In this document: piece after piece, positions 1 to 10,867 of the stretch
How positions within the stretch are numbered: the stretch's first letter is position 1
Layout of the letters: the number at the start of each line of letters is the position of its first letter
Assembly (NCBI GenBank): GCA_038380435.1
Contig: JAWZYU010000017.1
Span: forward strand, 21,017,283-21,081,282
Direction of reading: 5' to 3'
DNA length: 64,000 nucleotides
Source: Ryuthela nishihirai
Lineage: Eukaryota; Arthropoda; Arachnida; Araneae; Heptathelidae
Notes under the pieces: model-generated
What the model was told of the DNA's origin: nothing
The model's input: only the letters and a program-made list of their open reading frames with translations
Database searches by the model: none
Made by a program: the position numbers and the translations under genes

Positions 1-244
1 TAAAAAATGAAGTAGTGTTTTTGCAATTTAATTCTGGAGAAATTATCAAAGAATCTTATGAAGATAATATTTATTTACTTTATTTTTCTAATTTAGGTTT
101 GTTCATTTCAAATTTGTAATAAACAATACACTAGGAACTTAATTTTTATCAACTTTTTTTTTGTTTTTATAATATCTATATATATTTTTGTAACCAACAC
201 TGCTTGGTTACAAACTAATCTGACTACTAAATCAGTATTAAGTA

Positions 245-935
245 AATTTAATAATGGCTATTAGCTCCATAACATGAAACCTTGATTTGCAAACGTATAT
301 CCTATAGTATCCTACATATGCCATACCTTCTACATGTGCTCAGACAGCTAGGTGCCAAGACACTATTGCCAAGGTTTTTCTCACTGATACTATTCTGTGA
401 ATGCCTGTTCAACAGCAAGAGCTATGGAACTACCCCAAATACGAAATGGACCAGCCCAGTAGCAGTAGCGACAGCAGTCTCACAGATAGGTGAACAACTT
501 CTATAAAGTAAAACTATGCAGTACCATACAATTTTATCCTTCTTCTGAAGGAGTTTTATGTTTAAATGAAACGTGTAAAGAAGCTTTTGGATGTCTTTTT
601 GTATCTTTTTATTTTTATCAGCTTAAAGTGAGTAAAAGATTTTCTCTCTTAGATGAATGTGTGTGTATATTTTTAGTTTTGCACATAGGAAAAGGAGTGA
701 CCACCGACACTACTTTTCCAATTTAAAAGGACTACCTGGAGTTTAATTCTGGTAATGATAAAAGGAAAACAATTTCTGGCACACCGGTGGAGTCATCTCG
801 GCAAGAAAAGCCTTGGCATTGGTGTCTTTGGCACCTGGCTGTTGAGCACATGTAGAAGGTATGGTATACATAGGATACTATAAGATATACATTTGCAAAT
901 AGATTTTTACGAAGCTAATAGTGTTTAAATGTATT
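245..935. mobile_element. Foldback-type element with about 135-bp inverted arms
   Basis: Positions about 253-388 are repeated in inverted orientation at about 793-926. Shared stretches include the one ending in ACCTTCTACATGTGCTCA on the left and its complement on the right. The roughly 400 bp between the arms shows no transposase similarity that I recognise. The arms are diverged, so this is an old non-autonomous DNA element or an inverted duplication. No target-site duplication was found, and the outer limits are approximate. Confidence 0.5.
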
Positions 936-1389
936 TAATGTTGAAGGGCAAACTTCGTGTAAAGAATGTAGAATCTACTAGGTCAGTGGTTATATCCTTG
1001 TATAAATGTTTATATATTGTATGAGAAATGAGAACAAATTTAGATAAAGCTTCTAGTTACTTCAATACTTGGTGTTGAGAAACCCTGCTTTATTTTTAAA
1101 ATATAAAACATATAGTTGAAGATTATAAGTTTTGCATTTGTTCCAGATAATAATATTGAGTTTTCCTCCTGTTAATACTAACGTATTAGATGCAAACTAC
1201 ACTGGTGCTCATAATTAAAGGATAATGTATAAATTCGAACATAACTTGAAGTATTTTTAAGGGAATGCAATGAAATTTAGTGGAGAGGTTTATTATAACA
1301 TTACAAATGTAAATCAAGCAGAAGATATTTATAACTGTACAATATAATGTGGATGTATTAAGATCATAATCATGCAGTCAGCATGAAGG
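936..1389. other. Intronic or flanking DNA, nothing recognised
   Basis: This AT-rich sequence holds no open frame of note and no repeat that I could match elsewhere in the window. Confidence 0.4.
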
Positions 1390-2500
1390 AGCAGTCCATG
1401 GAACAGTACTTAAAGTCTGTTACATACAACATGTGGCATGTAAATATAGAGTATGATCATCCTTGATAGCCATGCAACTCAAGCAGCGACTCCTCATTCT
1501 GCTTATGAATATATTGATGAAGTCTTGAGGGATTAATGACCACTCCTCGACAAGTGCTGTTCTGAGTTTGTGGAGTGTTATGGGAGGGGGCTAGTGAGTT
1601 CCAATGTGTCTCCCTAGAGCATCCCATACATGCTCAATGGGATTGAGGTCAGGAGATCTGGGTGGCCACTCCATTTGACAAATATCTTCCTCTTTGAGAA
1701 AATCATTGACCACATGAGCTCAATGAGTGGGCGTCACCATAAGAATAAAATCTGGACAACTCCCCAGAATGGCCTGACATATGTACAGAGATGAGTTATA
1801 TATATAACTCATCTCTGTACCACAGGGCAGTAACAGAGCCACTCTGAAAGATGGGCAGGTCTATACACCCATTCATCATGATTCCTGCCCCAACCATCAC
1901 ACCATGGCCACCAGAGTAGTCCCTTCTCTGGTATTTTAGGGACTGTTATGGGTCCTCCCTGGTTCCCACCAGATGCAAATACATTGCAAATCAATACATC
2001 TAAATTGTGATTCATCAGTGAACATAACATGTATCCACTGGTCTTCAATCCAGTAAACGAGCTCGCCAGGTGATGGGAGTTAGAGAGACACAAATAACAG
2101 GTCTCCTGGCATAAAGACATTGCTCACAAAGTCTCCTGTAAACAGTATGACTTGAAACCTTCATTCCTGTAACTGCTACAAGTTCTAGACAGTTGCCTAG
2201 TGGTTGCCACTCTATTCCATCTGGCAGTAAAACGTATAGTGATTGTCTGCAGCAGTTGTGGCTCTGGGACAGCCTTGTCCTAGCCAATGACAAACATCTA
2301 TCTGTTGAAACTGTTGAATCACAAAATGTCAAAACTCTGGAGACAGAGTCTCCAGAGTCTTGATATTTTGTGGAACATTCAGTACTCTGCAAATTTCCAT
2401 CTGGGGCTGGCCTGTTTCCATTTCTTTCAATTGCTCTCCACTTTTGAAAATCATCCATACAATGTCTTTTGGACATAATCAGCTCGATGTGCCACTGAAG
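1390..2500 (-). mobile_element. Tc1-like DNA transposon relic
   Basis: Read on the minus strand, this encodes fragments of a Tc1-family (DDE) transposase in several frames. They include an N-terminal helix-turn-helix remnant (near 2450), a first-aspartate block reading FTDESQFRC (near 2010), and the C-terminal block EWPPRSPDLNPIEHVWD, with one possible substitution, near 1630-1680. The last matches the third catalytic region of the family. Frameshifts and stops make it non-coding. A perfect 38-bp palindrome at 1783-1820 interrupts the reading frame between the first- and second-aspartate regions. Terminal repeats were not identified, so the ends are approximate. Confidence 0.8.
1783..1820. 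repeat. Perfect 38-bp palindrome inside the Tc1 relic
   Basis: Nineteen bases beginning GTACAGAGATGAG are followed directly by their exact reverse complement with no spacer. The right half has no counterpart in the expected transposase reading, so it looks like a local inverted duplication of the left half. Confidence 0.9.
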
Positions 2501-2672
2501 TGAAAGCAAGAGTTTTCTAGAACAGCTACAAGCTGCGAGTAGTCTCTCGCATCTTTTTAATGTATTCCTAATTTGCATAATCTGGTTTATGTGCAGCAAC
2601 TGTAAATGTGGGATAGTTTTCCACATAGTGTATTTTCCATGTTTACGCAGTTTCAGTGCATTTTTTTTACAT

Positions 2673-2693
2673 ATCATCATCATCATCATCATC
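2673..2693. repeat. (ATC)n microsatellite
   Basis: Seven trinucleotide units read as ATC on the + strand. They lie at the 3' end of the minus-strand RTE fragment and are best read as its tail. Confidence 0.85.
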
Positions 2694-3100
2694 CTCAAGC
2701 AGCCTTGGGCTATGGAGGTCCATCCAGATACTGTGTAAGTTTCTAGAATCAAAAGCATCAAGTTTCCTGTTATCTTGTTTACAAAGCATCCAAGTTTCAC
2801 TACCATACCTAACCCTAGAAAGAACAAACTGTTATGCAGGCTAATTTTAGTCTTTAGGTGTATACTCTTATTTATCCACACTCTCCATAGATTCCTAAAA
2901 GTCCCAGAGACAATCCCTATTTGCCTGTTAATCTCATGCTACACATCACCAGTATCTGTTACATAACTCCCAACATAATTAAACTGAGACACTCGCTCAA
3001 GAGCACAACCATTCAGAGCGACTCAAGCATCACCTGCCTGACCAATTTTCATCACTTTAGTTTTAACTCTGTTTATCACCAAACCAACTCCATTACCAGT
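2673..3100 (-). mobile_element. RTE-clade LINE, 3' end of reverse transcriptase
   Basis: The minus-strand translation across 3100-2700 gives the C-terminal part of an RTE-type reverse transcriptase: VINRVKTKVMKIG, then FNYVGSYVTDTGD, then RQIGIVSGTFRNLW, with in-frame stops. It ends in a (GAT)n run at 2673-2693 (written ATC on the + strand), the microsatellite tail common in RTE elements. The coding frame continues on the far side of the SINE at 3101-3492 (VDETGNGVGL across the junction), so the SINE inserted into this element. An open frame of 278 codons running from here into the Tc1 relic is a chance fusion. Confidence 0.8.
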
Positions 3101-3492
3101 GGGGCGGGGGTGGCTCAGTCGGTAGCGCGCCAGGCTCGTAATCTGTAGTTCTCAGGTTCGAGTCCCAGCTGGGTCAGCGTTGAGATTTATCTCCGCAAAA
3201 CTCCCCGCCCTGCCCACGGTCAGTAGGGGACACCGATGGGCTTGGAAAGGCCGCCGTCCGTCGGATGGGACGTTAAGCCGTGGCCCCGTGTGCGGGAGAG
3301 CCATACCCTGTGCACGTTAAAGAACACGCTGGATGGCCTTGACGGGAGGCTACCATCTGTCTCCCAACAGCTGTTCCAGTGGGTCCCCTCCCCCAACCTT
3401 CTCTGAGCCTTCGGGGTCCATGTGACCTGGCCATTTAGCCCATGGTGTGCAAAAAAGTGCCGCTCAGAGGTAAAACAACCCAAACAACAACC
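3101..3492 (+). mobile_element. SINE family A, full-length copy with target-site duplication
   Basis: The tRNA-derived head contains an A box (TGGCTCAGTCGG), an anticodon-like loop CTCGTAA and a B box (GGTTCGAGTCC). It is followed by a body containing GGATGGGACGTTAAGCCGTG and CACGTTAAAGAACACGC, and it ends in AACAACCC repeats. The body resembles the MetaSINE-type conserved domain known from many invertebrates; this is recalled, not searched. Flanking CCATTACCAGT at 3090-3100 and 3492-3502 is an 11-bp target-site duplication. The host sequence is the RTE relic. This is one of the least diverged copies in the window. Confidence 0.93.
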
Positions 3493-3510
3493 CATTACCA
3501 GTCTCATCAA

Positions 3511-3594
3511 CAGTCCCTTAGATCAGTAGGACCCCCTATTACCAGTCCCTTAGATCAGTAGCCAAGTGTGCTAACCAATCGCCCACGGGACGGC
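3511..3594 (-). mobile_element. SINE family B, 5' head fragment
   Basis: In reverse this matches the tRNA-like head of family B (CCGTCCC...GATCTAAGGGACTGG). A 19-bp segment CAGTCCCTTAGATCAGTAG occurs at 3511-3529 and again at 3543-3561, a local 32-bp direct duplication. Confidence 0.7.
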
Positions 3595-4509
3595 TAATTT
3601 TATATTACTGAATAAAAAATAGTATTGGAGCCCATTTTCAAAATTAATGAGGAATTTTTATCATTAACAATGTGCTTTATTTTTCTGTTTAGGGTGCATA
3701 TGGAAAGAGTCGTATTTTTAATTTTTTTTAATTTTGAAATTCAGAGTTTCAAAAATTCTTTCATTCAGCATTTGATAGCAGATTGCTATTCAGTAGAGCT
3801 ATAAAAGTTGTTCAAATTATTTTTTCAGCTTTATGTTGGATCATAACATCAAAAAAACAGTAAAAATTCCATACCTTCATAATAGCTGTCATATAAATGT
3901 AATTTTATTTAATCTTCAAAGTATTAAATGTGATTAATAGGATGGAATGAAGCATCACTAGGAACAAAAAGTATAGCAATTATATATATAGGTATAAAAC
4001 ATCATTGATAAAAACTGGCCAAAACAAAATGTTTGACCCTTTATGAATTAAATTGTTTATATTTTTTTCTATGAAATATATGTCACCATCTTCAAATATT
4101 ATCAGAATATAAATGTACAAAATCTCCATAATATCATTGATAATTATCAGACAAAAGAAGCTCCACTAAATTTGAATCTTGAAGAGGCTACAAAACTGCA
4201 ATGTCATTATGAACAACTTTTTCTTATTAGATATTAATTTTCAAACCATTTCTGAACTCTCTCTCAAAACTATAATTGTGCACAACAAAATTTCATGAAA
4301 AATATTGTCAATTGCTTTTGGAAATCTCAAAATATATCTAATGAGGTGGTTATTTTAAAAATTGATTAACACTTTCTCATTTAATTCCTAATTGATTCTA
4401 AGTAAGGTTTGAATTGTAAGTTTTATTGGTCTTTGTATAAAAAACGTTTGGTTTTATTGAGGTGAATTTAATATATTTGATATATGTTTGTGTTACCCAA
4501 TCATTTTAG
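3595..4509. other. AT-rich intron upstream of the first visible exon
   Basis: No repeat or coding signal was recognised. It ends with a pyrimidine tract and the acceptor CATTTTAG at 4502-4509. Confidence 0.6.
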
Positions 4510-4791
4510 AAATTCGAACTGGAAAAAGTATCCAGCAATGCCCAAGTAATTGCTCAATCAATGGAAGAAAAAGAATGCAGACTTGAAAACAAAGAAGCTG
4601 AACTAAACAGAAAATGTCAAGAAATTGAAGAAAAGCAGGGACAGATTTCTGAACTGACAGCACTTCTTGAGCAATCCAAGCTACAGGTTGAGACATTAAA
4701 TGAACAAAAGGCTGCTGATCAAAGTATTTTAGAAGGCAAAATTTCTAAATTACAGTTGGAATTAAACAATGTATTACAGGAAAAAAATCAG
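4510..4791 (+). CDS. Coiled-coil protein, exon a (94 codons)
   Basis: The exon lies between acceptor ...TTTTAG and donor GTTAGT, phase 0 at both ends. It encodes KFELEKVSSNAQ... through ...LNNVLQEKNQ. Leucine and isoleucine fall in heptads within Glu/Lys/Gln-rich sequence and there is no proline, so this is a long alpha-helical coiled coil. Its length, phase and the closing Q-E-K-N-Q match the next four exons, which suggests exon duplication. This is the first exon I can see; the 5' part of the gene must lie upstream of the window or in undetected exons. The protein resembles vesicle-tether or microtubule-linker coiled coils (EEA1, CLIP-170, golgins). Coiled coils give no reliable family assignment by eye, so no symbol is given. 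Confidence 0.88.
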
Positions 4792-4919
4792 GTTAGTACT
4801 AAAAGTATATTTGAGTACATAAAATCAAAGTGTGAAATAAAGTATCTGATTTGTGCATGATGAAATGAAAAATATTGAAAAAGAAATATATAAAAGAGTG
4901 TGAAATGGGATTGCTTTAA

Positions 4920-5050
4920 AATTCTTCGAACTTATGATGCAATCAATGGTAAATACACACATTATCTGTAGACTTAGAATTCAAGAAATTATATGGCAGT
5001 CAGCAAAACTAGTTTTTTCTGCCAAATTATTGCTCATGATGCTTCTTTGA
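4920..5050. repeat. Diverged fragment of a dispersed repeat (family C)
   Basis: The stretch with AGAATTCAAGAAAT followed by CAAAACTAGTTTTTTCTGCC resembles 26085-26150 and 26780-26830. It appears to be a fragment of a tRNA-like dispersed repeat. Confidence 0.4.
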
Positions 5051-5508
5051 GAGTCTGCAAATATAAATTTCTCAGTATCTAGAAAATTTAACAGAACATT
5101 AAGTTAAAATAATAATGGCCAATATTGAACATATTACTGTACTTCTGTTGTTCAAGGTGGGCTTATTCTACATGAGGAAAATAAAATTTTCAATATAACT
5201 TTGTAACAAACTAATTCATGCAAAAGCATGTGCATAGTATTAAATGTTCAAAAATAAAATGAGGCTTGATAAATCACATTTTTTATTGTCTGTTGGTATT
5301 AAAATTTAGATGTTTTTTATAGGGTTTTCTCTTAATATAGATATGTTTCTTTCTCTTTGAAAATGCTACATAAGCAGTGCATCCTTAACTTTCAGATATT
5401 TGATTTGTCAGACAGTTAAAGGTGTTTCTAAAGAGATTTTAGTAAAATTGATTGTCTGTACTTGTTTTTAACAAATGTTAAATTATTTTATTTTTATTAT
5501 TATTTTAG

Positions 5509-5784
5509 AATGTACAGTGCATTACAAAAGAAATAAAAAAGCTGACTCAATTATTGAAGGAAAAAGATGAGCTACAAAAGGAAAAGGAAAATCAAATGAA
5601 TGCACTGCAGAAATGTGTTGAAGATAAAACTGCTCAGATTTCACTACTCAGTTCACAGTTAAATAATGCTGAAGAAAATATTAAAATTTTATGCAAAGAG
5701 AATACAGATAAGTATAGTCTTCTGCAGGATGCAATTGCTCAAGCCCAAGCAGAGAAAGAAATAGTTTTAAAAGAAAATAAAGAG
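5509..5784 (+). CDS. Coiled-coil protein, exon b (92 codons)
   Basis: Acceptor ...ATTATTTTAG, donor GTAAGT, phase 0-0. It encodes NVQCITKEIKKLTQLLKEKD... through ...KEIVLKENKE, again proline-free coiled coil. The central K-T-A-Q-I-S-L-L block aligns with K-Q-G-Q-I-S-E-L in exon a and K-E-S-E-I-L-Q-L in exon d, at about the same distance from the exon ends. That is the main sequence evidence for tandem exon duplication. The frame is open from acceptor to donor. Confidence 0.9.
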
Positions 5785-5954
5785 GTAAGTAAGATGTTAA
5801 AGAGGCTTTTATTCAATTTACTAAATTGTAAAATTAATTGTTAAATTATATATTCAATTAATTACTTATTTCAAATTATTTTTTAATCATTTATTTATTT
5901 TATTTTTTCAAATTTATTTATTTCAATTTATATATTTAAATTTATTATTATTAT

Positions 5955-6020
5955 TACAAACTGACAGGATCCTGTCAGACCTCTGTGGCAAGCAGCTGCT
6001 TGAGGGGGTATTTATTTATA
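5955..6020 (+). mobile_element. SINE family B, 3' tail fragment
   Basis: This matches the last 60 bases of family B. It contains the perfect palindrome CTGACAGGATCCTGTCAG at 5961-5978, the palindrome AAGCAGCTGCTT at 5990-6001, and the GAGGGGGTATTTATTT end. Confidence 0.8.
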
Positions 6021-6239
6021 TATTCAAAGATTCCTTTGAATTGATATATTTTCAAGAATAAATGCTATAATTACAGCAAAGTTAATGTTATTTTGTAGTA
6101 CATCACTGATATGGATTGGATGCTGTATTAAACCATATCAAAAAACTTTATTTTAATGAAGAAAACAGTAAAATGAGAATGACTTCGAAGCATACCTACA
6201 CTGACACAGTTTTTAAACTGTATAATTAACATTAGAATG

Positions 6240-6400
6240 CAAAATAAAAAAATCCCTTCAAGCAGCTGCTTGCCTCTGAGGTCTGACAGGATCCTACTAT
6301 TTTATACACCAAAGTAAAAGGTCTATGAGGATAGTGGGACCTCAGCAGAAATACAACACAAATATCAAGTCTTACCAAGGCCTTGAACCAAATGGGTTTA
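6240..6400 (-). mobile_element. SINE family B, minus-strand copy
   Basis: The reverse complement gives the family B body (GGTCCCACTATCCTCATAGACC) and tail (GTCAGACCTCAGAGGCAAGC). The tRNA-like head is eroded. It is inverted relative to the tail at 5955-6020, so the two could pair in a transcript. Confidence 0.75.
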
Positions 6401-6639
6401 ATATTGTGAAAGTTAGGGAGTCTCATATTTCTAGTATTCTAAACCATTGCACATTTCTAACTGTATGCTCTTATTATTTTCATTTTTTAATCTTAAAAAT
6501 AGCCATCACTATCCCATAATATTTCATTATTGCAAGATGAACTTGGTCACAATGCAGAGATAAACCTATGTCTTAGAGAATCATAAGAATGATCATTGAA
6601 TTAGTTTCACATTTGAAGAAAACCCTAATGTGCCACCAC

Positions 6640-7240
6640 CTGTTGCCTTTACAGTAGTTCTTTCCAAACTTCTGACATTATCACAGGTGATAAGTCATGA
6701 ATCTACAATTTGATCTTGGAACAAAACACCAGTCGCCCATTTGTGTCTTTCCCAATGAAAATCTTGCAGTGAAGGTCAAATGGCCAAGAAGTGTTTGAAA
6801 GAAAATGCCTATCCAGAGAGTTTGAGAAGAGTCAAGAAAGGTGATTAAGAACTGGTTTGAGAAGCATTCTCTTGCATTATGATAGTGCTTCTCACACTGC
6901 AACAACCACAATTATTTTTCTCGAGAACATTCCAGTGCAGCTATTCACCCACCCAGCCTACAGTCCAGACCTAATACCATGTAGCTTCCTTTTGTGTTCC
7001 AAGTGAAAGATCACCTTGCAGGTAATTAGGTTTCAATCCTTGAAGAATCTGTTGGTGCATATAACAGTAGCATTCCACAGTACCAGAAAATGAATGGCAC
7101 CATTGCTTCCAAAAGCTTATTTAAGAAGATGGATTGCTTTATATTGTGTCAAGGGAAATACTTTGGAAAAATGTAATAGTTAAAATAAAAGTATAATTTT
7201 TCATTTATTCATGTCTCTAAACCTTTCTAGTGACCCAGAT
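6640..7240 (+). mobile_element. Mariner-like transposon relic
   Basis: Broken frames encode mariner transposase signatures: LHYDSASHTATTT (second catalytic aspartate region, near 6875-6910), FTHPAYSPDLIPCSFLLC (third region, near 6940-7000), and a C-terminal GKYFGKM near 7145-7170. Stops and frameshifts are frequent. The 5' half is missing or unrecognisable, and no terminal repeats were found. Confidence 0.75.
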
Positions 7241-7437
7241 ATAAGGGATGATATATCTCGAAAATCCAGACAGCTTCAGACTGAAAACATTTCAGATCTT
7301 CGAAAAACATAAGTGTAAGAGAGAGATACTGAAAACATACTAATTACAGTATAAGTACAGTACAGTATTAAAAAAATGCATATCTCATACTGCTATCAAG
7401 TAGGTTTCCACATTGAATAGATTTTGTAAGGACTAAT

Positions 7438-8530
7438 GGCCCTTATGCACAGAACCGACCAGGTCTAGCGCATAATGTCTGACCCTGCCTTCTTGTGGTG
7501 CAGGCTGTTAGTACCTTTCAAAAGAGATATTCTCTTTTGGAAGGGGAGGGCTGCCAGTTCAATATGGCCTACTGAACTGGTCATCTATGGCCACTTTTTT
7601 CCTTTTTTTTTCAATCATGCTGGGAGTGGTCAACTTCACAGGGTCTTGGTGCTGACCATTTATACCTATTAGACTGGAATTGTTTATGGATTTGAGCTTG
7701 ATTATGGATCCTGAACTTGCTGCACTGGTGGGCCTCTGTTGAGGGAGAATCTGCCGCTGTATTTTTTGTTTTTGCTTTTGGGTTGCCAGCCCTAAGTGAA
7801 CAGAGGCATGAGATACCTTATATCAGCTGGTGGATAATCCTGATCAGAGACCATCGCAGGTACCTGAACCTCACTTAGCTAGTTGGACGCCAATCCTAAA
7901 CTGGAGTAATGTGTCTCAGGCAGGCCATATGGCTCTTGTAAAAGTTCACTTGAAAAGGTGGTGCTTGAAGTTCCTACCAGCATCGGTGACTTCAGCCTTT
8001 AGAGGAGGAGGAACAGGTCTTTGCCCCATGCCTGCGATAAGGGGGCTGTTTGATATTGTTCACCCTACCTATCTCAATAAACCTAGTTTCTTTAAAAATC
8101 CTATTAATCATTTTCTCTCTGCAGGAACGTGAAACATGAGGACATGTTATCAGGATATCGTGGGTTCATATCCCACCCGGCTCAAGACAATTTTTCCTCT
8201 AAAATGTGAATCGACGTCAAAGTGCTGATTTATTACTACATGAGGACATTACATAGAGATTATTCTCTTGGTGTCCTCACGCAGGAATTCCAGTGCTATA
8301 ACCTAGATATTCTAGACTTGCTAGAGACCAGATGGACAAGTAAAGGTGAGATACTTAAAAAAACTTTAAATTTCTCTTTTCAGGGATGGAGGATGGAAAG
8401 CATCTCCAAGGAGTAGGTTTGTTTCTCAGCAGACATGCCAGTGATGTTCTTCTAGGATATGACTGCATTAATGGATATGACTTCCATTATCCTATTATTA
8501 TCCTATTATTATCTATTATTATGGATATGA
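7438..8530 (+). mobile_element. RTE-clade LINE, 5' region and partial endonuclease
   Basis: Positions 7438-8030 match, in opposite orientation, the 5' untranslated region of the RTE copy at 48142-49830 (shared ...TAGTACCTTTCAAAAGAGA). Then GTGLCPMPAIRGLFDIV and, after the insertion at 8146-8237, RTLHRDYSLGVLTQEF, LDILDLLETRW and LFLSRHASDVLLGYDCIN follow the endonuclease N-terminus of that copy. It breaks off near 8470 in a TATTATTATC-rich stretch. The reverse transcriptase is absent, so the 3' end is lost. Confidence 0.8.
8134..8249. mobile_element. 92-bp insertion with 12-bp target-site duplication
   Basis: ACATGAGGACAT occurs at 8134-8145 and 8238-8249, and the endonuclease reading resumes across it. 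The 92-bp insert (8146-8237) contains GGGTTCATATCCCACCC, close to a tRNA B box, so it is probably the 5'-truncated end of a tRNA-derived SINE not otherwise recognised here. Confidence 0.75.
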
Positions 8531-8534
8531 CATC

Positions 8535-8579
8535 CAAGGGAGAGATTAAACCATTTTCATGGTTTAAATCTCTCCCTTG
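8535..8579. repeat. Hairpin at the RTE breakpoint
   Basis: Arms 8535-8553 and 8560-8579 (CAAGGGAGAGATTAAACCA and its complement with one extra base) surround a 6-base loop. They lie just past the point where similarity to the RTE is lost. Confidence 0.8.
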
Positions 8580-8580
8580 A

Positions 8581-9664
8581 GCAAACTCTGATCATGAAGA
8601 AGAGAGAAAAGATAAGAGTATGTAATACTAGTTAAGGGTGAATCCCCATACCTTCATCAGTTCCTGTGTTTGCTACTGATTATCTCTTATATGTACTAAA
8701 TGATATATTTTCTTTTTATTCGTTAGATTATTGTGGATGTGAAGTCTTTTTAAACAATACTGGGGGAAATATTAAGTTTGTTTGTATTGTTTAAAAGCAT
8801 AATGAGTGAAAGACAGAAATGTTAAATTCCATCTCGAATGTACATTTAGTAGATCTTTTGATTCAATGGTAGGTCTGTAAATTTCTACATATTGGGCATG
8901 TGTTAGTGTCACTAACAGCTATAAATTAAGCTATTCTAAATTTCATGCAGAGTACCTGAAACAGTTCGTTAGAATGTGCAGAAATGCTAGAAATATACCA
9001 CGATAGGCAATTTTGCTGTAGCATCAACATGCAACCCAGTAACATTGAAAAGCTACTAAACAAGCATCAGCTAGAAAATCACCATAACAATACATGCCTA
9101 CATATCTCAGTTATTCTCAACAAAAATTCATAACAATAGGTAAAATTGTATTTATTTCCAGCAGAAACAGCAGGTGGAAATGTAGCCATAAACCAAAGAT
9201 GATACAAGTTGTATTGAAGATATTAGTTCAGCCTTAACATTGGTACATTCTCTAAAAATGTTTCACTAAGCAGTTTTCAGTATCAAATAGCAGAAATTGT
9301 GAGAAATTTGATGTTTGTTCAGACTTTAAGCAAGTGTGGAAAATTAAGATTTTGCACTTGTCCCCCCCCCCATGTTCAAAATTAATATTTTGCATGTGGA
9401 CAAGGGCAATATATTTAAAATTTAAGATGAAGCTTGGTGATTTTACACATTTGCTGAGTGGCTGAATGTTTATTAAGATGCCTTAAAATATTTCATATTT
9501 CAAGGTCAGTTATGAATAATAATGATTTACAGTTATCAAAGGTAAACATTTTCTTCAGGTACAAAATTAGTTATATTATTGCTACTTAATTAAAAGTGTA
9601 ATAGTATTGCTATGGGAAATGCAAATGATTGAATATATATGTATACTTTTATTTTACATTTCAG
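8581..9664. other. AT-rich intron, nothing recognised
   Basis: No element or coding remnant was identified apart from a short C-run near 9361. It ends with the acceptor TTTCAG at 9659-9664. Confidence 0.5.
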
Positions 9665-9931
9665 AATTATGAATTAGAAATTGGCAGGTTATCACAAATT
9701 ACAAAAGAAAAAGATAATAGTATACTTGAAAAAGAATCTACTATAACTACATTGACAGCCAAAGTAGGTGAACAAGAAACTGAACTAAATGAAATTAAAA
9801 ATCATGTGAAAGAAATGGAACTTGAGCAAGGAAATCTGATGAAAGAAAACAAATCTGCTAATGATGAACTCAGCAAAAAACTTGCACAGGTAGAGATAGA
9901 CTGCCAACAGTTAATAAAGGAGAAGGATATG
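9665..9931 (+). CDS. Coiled-coil protein, exon c (89 codons)
   Basis: Acceptor TTTCAG, donor GTGAGT, phase 0-0. It encodes NYELEIGRLSQITKEKD... through ...DCQQLIKEKDM. The exon is one heptad-scale step shorter than exon b and has the same closing pattern (L-I-K-E-K-D). It is open throughout, Glu/Lys-rich and proline-free, which continues the rod. Confidence 0.9.
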
Positions 9932-10867
9932 GTGAGTATACTCTTTTGTAAACTTGTGTTAAAATAAACAGAAATTTAAAAGATTTTCAATATAATTTAA
10001 GTGGTCTAATAGGGTTGAAGGGCTATTCATTAGTGCTGAAAGTTCTTTAAATCCAAAAGTTTATGTCATGCACAGGTTTGAAGCATGTGTCTAGCTTTGG
10101 GTCTTATATTGGTGCTGCTTTTTGAATAGATGCTGTTTATAAAATCTGAATGTGAAATTAAGGTGTATAGAATCAAGGGTTTTACTATATGTGAGTGATG
10201 TGATATCTTCATTTTTCTGAGATTGCATTTAGTTTTAAGGTATGAGAAATCAGAGTTTTTTGATTGAGAGGAAATGAAAATGAAACAATAATAAAATTAA
10301 GAAATAAACTAAATCCAGTTTTAAAAATTGCATCAGCAAGGTATAAAGCTTCTCCATTTGAAAAATACTGGTAAAAAATGTAGCCATAACTTTAGAATAT
10401 TGAAAATGATAAATTTATAGGAATAAAGGCAGAAACTTAATTAAAATACAAGGTTGTACCAATTGAGCCTTTGCAGCTGTATCCAATATCCAAGGTCTTG
10501 GTTACACAGGCAATCCAGAGTTTCACAGGCACACATGGAGATATGTCTTCAATTAGCATAGCTTTCTCTGCTCTACTCAATACATTATATTTCAGGAACT
10601 TGAGACTTATTGGTTTCAGTTGCACTTTTCAGGAAATACACAATGAATAATAAAATTAATTCTAGAAATATTAAAATAGGTTTAAATGAAAAAGATAGTA
10701 AAATGAAAAAAAAAGTGTACACCCATCCCTCTTTTTACAAACATAGTTATCTCCTCTAAAATTGTTCATAATGCCATAATTCATAAATCAAACAACTATT
10801 TCCCATTAATTTCAATATGAAAAATTTTACTAGTTCTTGGGCTCAGAAATTCAATAATTTAATTCCT
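9932..10867. other. AT-rich intron, nothing recognised
   Basis: A 62-codon minus-strand frame at 10437-10625 has no family features that I recognise. I regard it as chance. Confidence 0.45.

Noticed and set aside
282..726. Two overlapping 74-78-codon frames
   Set aside because: They fall in the foldback element, have no coding features, and overlap each other in different frames.
2045..2881. 278-codon open frame on the minus strand, the second longest in the window
   Set aside because: Its upstream half lies in the RTE reverse transcriptase relic and its downstream half in the Tc1 relic. It is a chance fusion of two decayed elements.
3101..3180. tRNA gene
   Set aside because: A and B boxes are present, but no acceptor stem closes, and the sequence runs into a SINE body. 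The same applies to the other SINE heads and to 26140-26170.
3220..3510. Family of similar 75-100-codon minus-strand frames (also near 13166, 40385, 50491, 56142, 28926)
   Set aside because: They are all the antisense of SINE family A. Their similarity comes from the repeat, not from protein conservation.
10437..10625. 62-codon minus-strand frame
   Set aside because: No recognisable motif, no splice context and no second copy.
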